A DNA stretch of 64,000 bases, from positions 284,937 through 348,936 of the forward strand of contig NZ_NIBG01000001.1 of NCBI RefSeq assembly GCF_002270055.1, in the 5' to 3' direction. Positions 8,079 through 16,483 of this stretch are shown here, in pieces (position 1 is the stretch's first letter; each line of letters begins with the position of its first letter). The notes under the pieces were generated by a model, which did not search any database, was not told the origin of the DNA, and saw only the letters and a program-made list of their open reading frames with translations. Source of the DNA: Anaeromicrobium sediminis. Its GTDB lineage: Bacteria > Bacillota > Clostridia > Peptostreptococcales > Thermotaleaceae. Position numbers and translations under genes: made by a program.

Positions 8079-9926
8079 TCACTCAGTTAATAAATAATAC
8101 TGCATAATTTTATATTTGAGCAGCTTCTCTTCTAGTTCTTCAGATAGATACTCTGTATAGCCTGATGATGTTTTAAAGTGATTACTGCGAGTCATCACTG
8201 GCAAATCATTGCATAATTTATTTGAATACTCAAATATAGGTGATGCATTTTCAAATCCCATAAGTTCTAAGAGTATACCACCTAAATAATTTGCATTTAT
8301 TACCATACCGTCAAAAATATGCATATCATCCATATTTTCTTGTAAATTCACAATCTCTTTATAGGCTTTATTTTGCCAAATTAAGAATGGAACCTTATTC
8401 ATATTATGCCTTTCCTCAATGGTACCATTGATGTCCATAGGGTATCCTAACTTTTTATATAGATCTAACCCTCTGCCAAAAGAAGGTAGATGATCTCCAA
8501 AATACATAAGTACTACGGGTTCATTACTAAGGTTTAAATTATCAGTAAGACGCTTTAATTCAAAGTCAGCGTCTTTTAAACCTTCAAAATAATTTGATAC
8601 CATATTTATCTCATCTTTATTAAGCAGTTTGTCTGTGTTAAAATTTTGAGTTATTCCATAATACTTCTTCTTGTATGCATAATGATTTTGTATGGTAACA
8701 CAATGAATAAATATGGGGTTCTTTGAATTTCTTTGATGCTCCCTATATGTATCAATTACTTTGTCTATTGTGGCTTTTTCACTAATATAATAACCTTTCA
8801 CTGCATTTTGATCAAAATAAGCCTTATGAATAAATTCATCAAAGCCTAGGTGTTTGTATACATTCTGTCTGTTATAAAACCATAAGTCCCCTGGATGGAT
8901 TGCCATTGTTTTATATCCTTTTTTCTTGAAATCATTAACAAGAGAATCCATTGGTTTTCTTATATACCAGAAAGAAGAAGCATTTTCATTGATATATTTT
9001 GTACATAGACCTGTCAAAACATCAAATTCAGTATTTGCAGTGCCTCCACCAAAATTAGGCGTAATAATATAGCCACTTAAACCATCTTTTTTTAATTTTT
9101 CAAAATTCTCTAGTGGATAAGTATACCCTTCAAATCTAAGATTCTTATTGTTACATATATCTGAAAAAGCTTCGCCCATAATTAGGATTACATTAACTGC
9201 CCTTCTATTAGCTTTGTTTTCAATATTCTTGTAATCATTCAATAATTCTTCAGCCTTTTTCAAACTATATCCATTAGGTTTTTCTATCTTATTTGAGTTA
9301 ATAAAATACCAAAAGCAATAGACAAACCCCTTTGAATTATAGTGATTCACTTGAGAGCAATCCGTTCCCTTAATATACAGACTATAATATAATTGTGTAT
9401 CACTATAGACTATTTGATTAAGTATAAAAACGCATAATAAAGTAATAATCACACCACTAACACGAATATATAATTTTAATTTATATGTCCTAATCAATAG
9501 TGCTATTAAAATAGATAATATTATACCTATAATCACCATCCTGTATTCAAGGCCCATATTATATTGAAAGGCTTTAATAGACATAATTGCTTCTTTATAC
9601 AGGCCTAAATCTGCTGGTAAAAAAGGTTCTTGTCTTATAAGAATTTTATACTGATTAATTATTGACGAAAGTATAATAATCCATGATGTACTCAAGATAG
9701 AAATACTAATACTTCCCAATAAAAAAAATATAAATAATTCACCCAAAAGAATAGGAAAAAAGTTATAAAGAACTATTATAGGATTTTTCTCTATACACTC
9801 TAAGATTTCTGTAATAGAATTAGGTTGTAGTATAAATGCCACACATGTAAGAATCAATGAAACTAAAAACAAGATTATCAAGGATAGATATATATTAAGT
9901 TTAAATTGTCTTATACCTCTTAGCAT
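8079..9926 (-). CDS. LTA synthase family membrane sulfatase
   Basis: A 615-residue membrane protein. The N-terminal 200 residues carry about five hydrophobic segments; the rest is an extracytoplasmic alkaline-phosphatase/sulfatase domain. Typical landmarks of the LtaS/MdoB group are NVILIMGEAFSD (metal-binding Glu), NTEFDVLTGL, MAIHPGDLWFYNR, and FGDHLPSFG near residue 480, which carries metal-ligand Asp/His. In this group the enzymes transfer glycerol phosphate from phosphatidylglycerol to a surface polymer. Several paralogues differ in acceptor, so lipoteichoic acid synthesis is likely but not certain. The start has GGGGAGG; the gene stands alone with its own terminator. Confidence 0.88.
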   Translation of the reverse strand: MLRGIRQFKLNIYLSLIILFLVSLILTCVAFILQPNSITEILECIEKNPIIVLYNFFPILLGELFIFFLLGSISISILSTSWIIILSSIINQYKILIRQEPFLPADLGLYKEAIMSIKAFQYNMGLEYRMVIIGIILSILIALLIRTYKLKLYIRVSGVIITLLCVFILNQIVYSDTQLYYSLYIKGTDCSQVNHYNSKGFVYCFWYFINSNKIEKPNGYSLKKAEELLNDYKNIENKANRRAVNVILIMGEAFSDICNNKNLRFEGYTYPLENFEKLKKDGLSGYIITPNFGGGTANTEFDVLTGLCTKYINENASSFWYIRKPMDSLVNDFKKKGYKTMAIHPGDLWFYNRQNVYKHLGFDEFIHKAYFDQNAVKGYYISEKATIDKVIDTYREHQRNSKNPIFIHCVTIQNHYAYKKKYYGITQNFNTDKLLNKDEINMVSNYFEGLKDADFELKRLTDNLNLSNEPVVLMYFGDHLPSFGRGLDLYKKLGYPMDINGTIEERHNMNKVPFLIWQNKAYKEIVNLQENMDDMHIFDGMVINANYLGGILLELMGFENASPIFEYSNKLCNDLPVMTRSNHFKTSSGYTEYLSEELEEKLLKYKIMQYYLLTE

Positions 9927-10397
9927 TTTATGCCTCCCCTCAGTCAGTTATTTTTTCTCAAGTAAATTAACTGAGTTGGTCAACTCTATAATTATGCCGT
10001 AATTTTATCCAAATCTACTCACTTATCATATCTATTCATTGAATGTACTTTATATTCGTATTAGTACTTTACAACAGGGATATGGTTCTATTTAGACTTA
10101 CCCAATCATTCTTTGATTTACCCATCCCTTGTCCCTAGAATTAGCACTACATTTCATGGTCTCCTATTCAATTTCCAGTTTCTAATTTCCCTAGCCCAAC
10201 ATTCTGAATATCTTTTTGTAAATTATATAATCCAATATGAAAATAACAGCATAATATAAAAGCTGAACTAAACATTTTAGATAACCCTTTGAAAAATATA
10301 CATAATAGAAAAAGGGCTATTAATTATGCCCTTTTTCATATAACAGTTATTTTAAATTTTCACTTCACATCAGTTAGCTCATCTAATAGCTTCTAAA
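9927..10397. other. Intergenic region with the selO terminator
   Basis: No convincing open frame. At 10308-10337 GAAAAAGGGC and GCCCTTTTTC form a hairpin with its own T-run on the minus strand, placed to end the selO transcript. The rest looks featureless. Confidence 0.5.
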
Positions 10398-11873
10398 TTA
10401 AGTACCACAAAAGGTTCGGTAAGGGCGGTCTGATGGCGCAGGCAGTGTGGAGTACTCAGCCTGTTCAGCTGAATGTGAATAGGGACACGTAAGAACATTA
10501 AGAAGGCGCTCCATCACACTGTAGTCTCCTTGTTTTACCGCGGCTTCTAGTGCTTCTTCTACCCGATGGTTGCGAGGGATTACTGCAGGATTGCTGTTTC
10601 GCATCAACTGGTGGGAGGAGGCTTTTGTTTCCTGCTGCCTGCCTAATCTTGCTTGCCACAGCTCATGCCACTGAACAAATTCCTCCGTGCCAAAGAGAGG
10701 CGTATCCTCCGGTTTATCAAAAGTTAATGCACGGAAGGTATTGGTATAGTCCGCACCATACTTCTGCATCATACTGAGAAGGCCTTCAATGAGTGATTCA
10801 TCCTCTGGCTCTTCATTAAATATACCCAGTTTTCCTCTCATTCCCATAAGCCAATTAGAATGATACAATTTGTTAAAATCTGAAATAGCATCCTGGGCCA
10901 ATTTCACAGCCTGCTCCTGGTTCTCATGGATTAGTGGCAGTAGAGTTTCAGCAAATCTTGCCAGATTCCAGGCGCCAATCTGTGGCTGATTGCCATAGGC
11001 ATAGCGACCATGCATGTCAATGGAACTAAATACTGTTGCCGGGTCATAGGTATCCATGAAGGCACAAGGACCATAGTCAATGGTTTCTCCACTAATTGTC
11101 ACGTTATCTGTGTTCATCACCCCATGAATGAAACCAACTAGTTGCCATTTTGAAATAAGCATGGCCTGGCGCTTTATTACTGCCTTAAGTAGGGAAAGAT
11201 ATTTGTTCTCATCAGAGGCAACCTCTGGAAAATGTCTTTCCAGTGTGTAATCAGCTAGAGCCCGAATCTCCTCAACAGTACCCCAGTTTGATGCGTATTG
11301 AAAGGTGCCAACGCGTATATGACTGGCGGCCACACGGGTGAGAATTGCACCAGTTTCCTCGGTTTGACGGATTATTGACTCACCAGTTGTCACCACTGCT
11401 AGGCTACGAGTGGTAGGAATGCCCAGTGCATACATTGCTTCGCTAATGATATATTCTCGCAGCATGGGTCCAAGTGACGCTCTACCATCGCCTCGGCGGG
11501 AGTATGGTGTTCTACCTGAACCCTTGAGCTGGATATCAACTCTCTCACCTGAGGGGGTAATCTGTTCTCCAATTAACAAAGCTCGGCCGTCCCCCAACAT
11601 GGTAAAATGTCCGAATTGATGCCCTGCATAAGCTTGAGCAAGAGGCAAAGCACCTTTGGGAATCTGATTGCCAGCAAGCACCTCTGTGCCATCATTCTTT
11701 TGAAGTGACTGGATGTTCAACCCTAGGGATGTTGCCAAGGGATGATTGATAATGACCAATTTCGGTGAGGTTACAGGGTTTAGGTTGACATTTATAAAAA
11801 ATGATTTCGGTAGACGAGCATAGCTGTTGTCAAAATTCCATCCTGTTTCTATTATTACGTTTTTCTCTGTCAT
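10398..11873 (-). CDS. selO: Protein adenylyltransferase SelO (YdiU/UPF0061)
   Basis: SelO is a pseudokinase-fold enzyme that transfers AMP from ATP to protein hydroxyl groups, linked to redox homeostasis. The 491-residue product has the family hallmarks [73 protein letters not shown] and YGPCAFMD. It ends in YRTFCGT, where the conserved C-terminal Cys region lies. The start is the ATG at 11873 with AAGGAGA; the longer frame adds 20 unconserved residues. The gene is visibly richer in G+C than its neighbours (codons such as GCG, CTG, CGG), which points to acquisition by transfer. Confidence 0.93.
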   Translation of the reverse strand: MTEKNVIIETGWNFDNSYARLPKSFFINVNLNPVTSPKLVIINHPLATSLGLNIQSLQKNDGTEVLAGNQIPKGALPLAQAYAGHQFGHFTMLGDGRALLIGEQITPSGERVDIQLKGSGRTPYSRRGDGRASLGPMLREYIISEAMYALGIPTTRSLAVVTTGESIIRQTEETGAILTRVAASHIRVGTFQYASNWGTVEEIRALADYTLERHFPEVASDENKYLSLLKAVIKRQAMLISKWQLVGFIHGVMNTDNVTISGETIDYGPCAFMDTYDPATVFSSIDMHGRYAYGNQPQIGAWNLARFAETLLPLIHENQEQAVKLAQDAISDFNKLYHSNWLMGMRGKLGIFNEEPEDESLIEGLLSMMQKYGADYTNTFRALTFDKPEDTPLFGTEEFVQWHELWQARLGRQQETKASSHQLMRNSNPAVIPRNHRVEEALEAAVKQGDYSVMERLLNVLTCPYSHSAEQAEYSTLPAPSDRPYRTFCGT

Positions 11874-12158
11874 CGTATCTCCTTTCCTTCTTCTATCTTT
11901 TTCTATTCTAGCCTTTTCTTTTACATAAAACAAAGACCATAAATACCCTATGGTTTTTTAGTTTTCTACTTTCTATATGAACACAACATAACTCATTTTT
12001 ATTATCTGCTTCTGCCACTTTATTATACCCTTCAACACAAAGAGGGCTCCATTTAAATGTTTTTTAGGTATGTACTGGAATCAAAGATAAGCAAAATTTA
12101 ATTTATAAATAAGCTTAATGGTAAGTGCATATGGATTTTAATTTTCCATATGCCTTTT

Positions 12159-12577
12159 TTATTTGAGCTTTAATACATTTCCTACAAATTCTTTAATATA
12201 TTGATCAGGTACAGCCATATTCAAATTTTGCCCATCTAATCCTGCTGTTGTAATTCCTACTAACTTTCCATGCATATTAATCAATGCACCTCCTGAACTT
12301 CCTGGAGAAATAGGAGCTGTTATTTGAACCATTTTTATATAATCAAATTCTCTAAATCCTGATACAATCCCATCTGAAATGGTGTTAAACAAACCTAAAG
12401 GGCTACCTATAGCTATAATTTTTTGCCCTCTTACCAAACCTAAATCCTTGTCACTCAATCTAATAGGTTTTGTTCTCTTATCAACTTAATTTCATTAAAA
12501 TGTGAATTCTTCTCCTCTTTTTTCTCCTCTGTGTGATAAAAATCTGCATCAAAATTAGGGCATGCCATCATGGTCAT
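12159..12577 (-). pseudogene. Remnant of a trypsin-like (S1C/HtrA) serine protease
   Basis: The 3' part (12159 to about 12490) encodes the end of a DegP/HtrA-like domain: KIIAIGSPLGLFNTISDGIV, the nucleophile motif SPGSSGGALIN, and LVGITTAGLDGQNLNMAVP. The His and Asp of the triad are missing. About 85 bases upstream, in another frame, an ATG at 12577 with a good AAAGGAGA site begins MACPNFDADF, which looks like the first zinc-ribbon of proteins starting MxCPNCGA, with one Cys lost. The middle of the gene has therefore been deleted and the frame shifted. No functional protease is expected. Confidence 0.75.
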
Positions 12578-12612
12578 ACCCTTTCTCCTTTTATCTTCTT
12601 CCTTACTACATT

Positions 12613-12815
12613 TTAACTACAATAATCATTCCTATCTCCGAACGCCTCTACTACTTCTACTGGATATACATTAGATCTTTTAATATATTCTCTTAAACAT
12701 GACTTCTTTCTCTTTCAAGCTTCAATATAAAAATACCCTTCTAACTCTTTATTGTGATGGCATTTTGTGTAATATAATATTTTCTGTTTCTTAGGTACAA
12801 TCAACTGTCCCGTCC
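12613..12815 (-). pseudogene. Unidentified protein remnant
   Basis: On the minus strand the translation IVPKKQKILYYTKC, then ELEGYFYIEA, a stop, then SCLREYIKRSNVYPVEVVEAF looks like real protein interrupted by one stop codon, and has no usable start. I do not recognise the family. It directly precedes the protease remnant and may belong to the same decayed unit. Confidence 0.3.
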
Positions 12816-12969
12816 TATCTATTCCTTGTTTTTTTGTTAGATTGAAGAGGTTGTTATGTTATTATATATTACTATATACCGCCTATAATACTGTATAAAG
12901 CCTTTTCACATATGGAATTCTGCATATCCTTTTATCATAGTAATAAGTACTCATTCTTTTATAAGTAGA

Positions 12970-13611
12970 CTACTCTTGGACAATTCTAGTAGCAGTAACA
13001 ACTATCTTTTCTATCTTATCTATATTGGCATCACCTATGTCTTCATAAAATTTACTATCTAATGTTGTAATAGTAGTAAACTCATCCTTCGATACATTAA
13101 TATCTGCTTCAACACCATGAAGTTCAATATTATCAAAGTAACCTCCTATACTTTCAATTGGTAATAGCTTAATATATATTCTATGATTATCAGTAATATC
13201 ATATTGATACACATTTGTTGCTAATATATTATTTTCTGCTTCAGCATCGAATACTTTCATTGTCATACGATTATCATTACCAAATTTCTCCACACGAATA
13301 TTGTAAGCAACTGGTTCACTGAACTCTGAAAATTCTGCATTTATACCTTCTTTTGTTCTAGTTTTACATGTCTTTTCTTTATTATTATATATATTTTCAA
13401 CTTCCATATAATCTCCGTTCATAAATTCAATTTCTAAATGTATTCTTTTGCCTAGCCATTTTTTTCCCATTAATGCTTTTTTTATATCAATATTAGTATT
13501 TTCTTTATTACTAGCGTTATTATTACCAATAATATTCTCGGATTTACATCCACACAATATAACCATTAAAACAACCACTACATATACCATTGTAATCTTC
13601 TTTTTCTTCAA
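12970..13611 (-). CDS. Putative lipoprotein of unknown function
   Basis: About 213 residues. A Lys-rich N-terminus and a hydrophobic core (VYVVVVLMVILCGC) end in a lipobox-like LCGC, so the mature protein probably starts at a lipidated Cys. After an Asn/Lys-rich linker the body is predicted mainly as beta strands (HLEIEFMNGDYMEVENIY, YNIRVEKFG, YQYDITDNHRIYIKLLP), as in small extracytoplasmic binding domains. No family is recognised. The TTG at 13611 has the best spacing from AAGGGTGG; the ATG at 13590 is an alternative. It is a single gene. Confidence 0.6.
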   Translation of the reverse strand: MKKKKITMVYVVVVLMVILCGCKSENIIGNNNASNKENTNIDIKKALMGKKWLGKRIHLEIEFMNGDYMEVENIYNNKEKTCKTRTKEGINAEFSEFSEPVAYNIRVEKFGNDNRMTMKVFDAEAENNILATNVYQYDITDNHRIYIKLLPIESIGGYFDNIELHGVEADINVSKDEFTTITTLDSKFYEDIGDANIDKIEKIVVTATRIVQE

Positions 13612-13932
13612 GATTAATCCCACCCTTTAAGTTTAGTTATGCTATAAATTTACAGCATATGTTTTTTCATTATACCATATTAGTTATTTTTTTCCATTTT
13701 CTATATTACAACAATATCTATAATCCCTCCACTACTAATAGCACTTTATAATCATGATTTAAGTTTAGCCGATACATTCGGTTAACTCCATACTAATCGC
13801 CTTTTATTACACTCCCAAAATGCAGTAGCTATTTTGATAGTATTGTGAAATCTTATTTATCTTCTCAACTATAATAACTTTTCTCTTTCCACATATTTGT
13901 ATATTTCTGCATAAAAGTGTGCTCCTCATAAA

Positions 13933-13962
13933 TAAAAACTCCCTCAAACTATAGTCTGAGGG
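13933..13962 (-). terminator. Terminator downstream of an RlmD-like 3' remnant
   Basis: CCCTCAGACTATAGTTTGAGGG folds as a hairpin on the minus strand, followed by AGTTTTTATTT. The only minus-strand coding trace just upstream is the methyltransferase tail at 14019. Confidence 0.75.
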
Positions 13963-14018
13963 AACATAAGACACTCTTTATTATTTATTTAAAATCTCTA
14001 TAACTCATTCATTTCAAC

Positions 14019-14090
14019 CTATTTCTTCTCTATCTTCACTACCGTCTCCACATGGGTTTTGATAGAATGATGATAGTTTTTGGCAGAAAC
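14019..14090 (-). pseudogene. RlmD/TrmA-like methyltransferase 3' end (copy 1)
   Basis: The minus strand reads NYHHSIKTHVETVVKIEKK and then a stop. The THVETVV core matches the last residues of RlmD/TrmA-type (uracil-5) RNA methyltransferases. Nothing recognisable of the rest of the protein lies upstream. Confidence 0.45.
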
Positions 14091-14390
14091 ACTTTTTTGC
14101 GTAAAGGTAGACCCCCTAAAACCATGAAGTCGATTGCAGCGCTGTACTTATTAAACATTTTAACATTTCTAAAAGTGTCTAAATCATATAAAAAAACACT
14201 ATATTTACTTTTTTCAACAATTCAACACTTCTATTGAATTACTCATTATCCTTAATTTTACCAAATTTAACAAATGATCTATTTTCTAATTTTACAATCT
14301 GTTTAATAAGAGGAAGACAAAGGAATGATAAAGTTCCTAAGGTTAAAATTGAGACAAATATAAAACAGTACTTCAATATAACCACCATCG

Positions 14391-14415
14391 CGTGTGGATT
14401 TGCCTGTTCCGAACC
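14391..14415 (+). repeat. 25-bp direct repeat, left of the FNT gene
   Basis: The sequence CGTGTGGATTTGCCTGTTCC and its next five bases (GAACC) recur at 15579-15603 with one mismatch in 25. The two copies bracket the FNT channel gene in the same orientation. Confidence 0.7.
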
Positions 14416-14581
14416 TTCGGCACCAAACAAAGATGACTCATCGTTTTATGGGTAATTTTTGTTTTTTGTCAAAGGTGTACTGATCGAACCCGCCAAAAAA
14501 GCACGTAATAGGGAACCATCCTGAGTTTTGATAACCTTTTAAAACATGAATGAAATACGCATTAAAATATGCAAAAAGACT

Positions 14582-14617
14582 AAAATGCCTAGCTCCATTA
14601 AAAATAGAGCTAGGCAT
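14582..14617 (-). terminator. Terminator of the FNT gene
   Basis: ATGCCTAGCTC pairs perfectly with GAGCTAGGCAT; the minus strand continues TTTAGTCTTTTT. Confidence 0.85.
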
Positions 14618-14636
14618 TTGAATAACACTTTTTTAT

Positions 14637-15425
14637 TTAGCTTGCTTTCTTACTACTTAAAGCAGGGCTTGCTACTCTTAAATCCTGATCCATGAAGTAA
14701 TTAACACCAGCAACCAAAATACCGCCACCGATGAAGTTACCTACTGTAACAACACCAAAGCTTGTTAGAATTCCTGATACTGTTACTTCAGCGCCATTTA
14801 CGAACGCCATCATTAGGTAGAACATGTTTGCAACAATGTGCTCTGTACCACTTAGTACGAATAATGCAATTGGGAACCAAATTGCAAAGATCTTACCAAT
14901 AACTGTCTTTGCACTGTAAGCCATCATAACACCACTACATACGATAATGTTACATAGTACTGCACTGATAAACATACGTCCAATTGGCATTGTAGTTTTA
15001 GCTACTGCACTCTTGAATACAATTTCAAGCATTTTGTGACTAAAGATTCCTGCACCAGTACTTAGTAGAGCCATAATAATTGCTCCAACCAAGTTTGCAA
15101 TAACAACAGTTACAAGCATCTTCATAAAGCGGTCTAGTTGAACCTCTTTCTTGTAAACACTTAAAATTGCCATACAGTCACTTGTGAATAGTTCAACACC
15201 TAATAACAGAATTGCGATGATCCCTGTTGGGAAAATAAGTGCGCCTAAGAACTTCCCTAAACCTGGATCAGCTGTATATGCTGCTAGCTTGAAGTACCCG
15301 ATAGCACCCATAGCAATGAACATACCTGCTAAAATACCTTGTAGAATAAGTGCTCTAGATTTCTTTTCTACCTTACTTTTTCCAGCTGCTACGATGTAGT
15401 CAACAATTTCAATAAATGATTTCAT
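14637..15425 (-). CDS. Formate/nitrite (FNT) family channel
   Basis: A 262-residue integral membrane protein with six hydrophobic helices, a member of the pentameric FocA/NirC/HSC channels for small monovalent anions (formate, nitrite, hydrosulfide). The re-entrant loop motif reads VELFTSDCMA, similar to ELFTS in FocA. The fifth helix region has LCNIIVCSGVMM and GTEHIVANMFYL, which carries the pore His. Sequence alone does not decide between formate and hydrosulfide. I took the ATG at 15425 with GGGGGAA. The codons look somewhat more balanced than those of the AT-rich neighbours, and 25-bp direct repeats flank the gene. Confidence 0.9.
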   Translation of the reverse strand: MKSFIEIVDYIVAAGKSKVEKKSRALILQGILAGMFIAMGAIGYFKLAAYTADPGLGKFLGALIFPTGIIAILLLGVELFTSDCMAILSVYKKEVQLDRFMKMLVTVVIANLVGAIIMALLSTGAGIFSHKMLEIVFKSAVAKTTMPIGRMFISAVLCNIIVCSGVMMAYSAKTVIGKIFAIWFPIALFVLSGTEHIVANMFYLMMAFVNGAEVTVSGILTSFGVVTVGNFIGGGILVAGVNYFMDQDLRVASPALSSKKAS

Positions 15426-15578
15426 GCTTTCCCCCAATTATATATTTTTATAATAATTTCCTTTCAAATAATATCATATTTCCAAGCGTATTACAAGATT
15501 TTAATAAAACTAGCGCTTTTTTTTGAATTGTTGCGTAATTAGAATATTTTCACCATCTTTTGCACCCTATGGCTTATT

Positions 15579-15603
15579 CGTGTGGATTTGCATGTTCCGA
15601 ACC
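15579..15603 (+). repeat. 25-bp direct repeat, right of the FNT gene
   Basis: It matches 14391-14415 at 24 of 25 positions. Both copies are followed by a GAACCC-type sequence a short distance away (14485 and 15611), so the similarity may extend beyond the core. Confidence 0.7.
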
Positions 15604-16015
15604 ACTGACTTGAACCCACACAATGTATAATGGTTATTCAATTTCAAATCGCTTATAAATATAAACATAGACTGAGGTACATGTCCTCCAACTTCTACAA
15701 AAAAAATTACTCCCACAATCAATTAAATTGTGAGAGCAATTTATACAACTTTAGTAATTAACTATGTTCATATTACTTATTTTCTTTCATTTAACTAACC
15801 TAGTAGAAACCAAGAATATTCCTGAACTTTATACTAACATCATCAGAAGACAACACTATCCTATAATTTATGTTTTCCCGAACGTCTGAAAAATCCTCAA
15901 CCTCGCTAAACTTTCTACAAGTATTGCATTAGTAACGTTTATATTTCATGTTAATATCATTCTACTCTTAAAACCTTATATTCACATACATCAACCATCA
16001 CACCTATTTAATCAA

Positions 16016-16060
16016 CTTTAGCAGTGGTCAGCACTCCACATGTATGGTGTGTTACAGTTA
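16016..16060 (-). pseudogene. RlmD/TrmA-like methyltransferase 3' end (copy 2, degraded)
   Basis: The minus strand reads HTIHVEC, a stop, then PLLKLIK. This resembles the HTTHVECV..L C-terminus of RlmD-like enzymes, with one internal UGA. The 15.6-16.0 kb stretch beside it has no other recognisable feature. Confidence 0.35.
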
Positions 16061-16193
16061 CATAAAAATATAATATTATTTACTTAGAGAATATTACATT
16101 AATTCAAAAGACAAAAGGGTTTACTAATGAGAATAACCGTACCTAATGATTCTTTCTGTAGATTTCTATAAAATTATAATATTTATTAATAAA

Positions 16194-16224
16194 TATCCCT
16201 GTAAATTTTAAGTTTTACAGGGAT
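16194..16224. terminator. Bidirectional terminator-like hairpin
   Basis: ATCCCTGTAAA and TTTACAGGGAT form an 11-bp stem. It lies 20 bases after the stop of the small minus-strand ORF; T-rich tails are present on both strands. Confidence 0.6.
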
Positions 16225-16245
16225 TATTGTTTTCTATATGATTGT

Positions 16246-16416
16246 TTACTTATTATTACTTCCAAATATCTTAGTTTCATCTATTGCTTCTACTGTATAT
16301 CCATCAATTGTCCCTTTACCAAATGTTTTATTTTCAATAGCCTTTTTTACATAGTCATTTTTCATTATATTTTCAACAGTTATTTCCAGTTCTCCACTAA
16401 TTTCTAATCGTGGCAT
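16246..16416 (-). CDS. 56-residue small protein of unknown function
   Basis: A complete short frame (MPRLEISGELEITVEN to FGSNNK) with natural codon use and a terminator hairpin right after the stop. No clear ribosome binding site precedes the ATG, so it could also be the in-frame 3' piece of a lost gene. It has no membrane segment or Cys, and I recognise no family. It lies 67 bases downstream of the DinG-like helicase and could share its transcript. Confidence 0.35.
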   Translation of the reverse strand: MPRLEISGELEITVENIMKNDYVKKAIENKTFGKGTIDGYTVEAIDETKIFGSNNK

Positions 16417-16483
16417 TTTATGAAAATTTCTAATATTTAAAATGGCTTAAAAGAAAACACATTAAGGTTGATTTTTAGGCATA

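Noticed and set aside
14052-14455. Two plus-strand frames and one minus-strand frame of 61-73 codons
   Set aside because: They overlap each other, lack ribosome sites and include the methyltransferase tail and the 25-bp repeat.
14480-14500. T-arm-like GGCGGGTTCGATC on the minus strand (similar GGGTTCAAGTC at 15605-15620)
   Set aside because: No acceptor, D or anticodon stems can be built around either, so these are not tRNA genes.
16016-16060. UGA in the methyltransferase tail copy 2 as selenocysteine
   Set aside because: No ORF start, no SECIS-like hairpin, and this family uses no Cys at that place.
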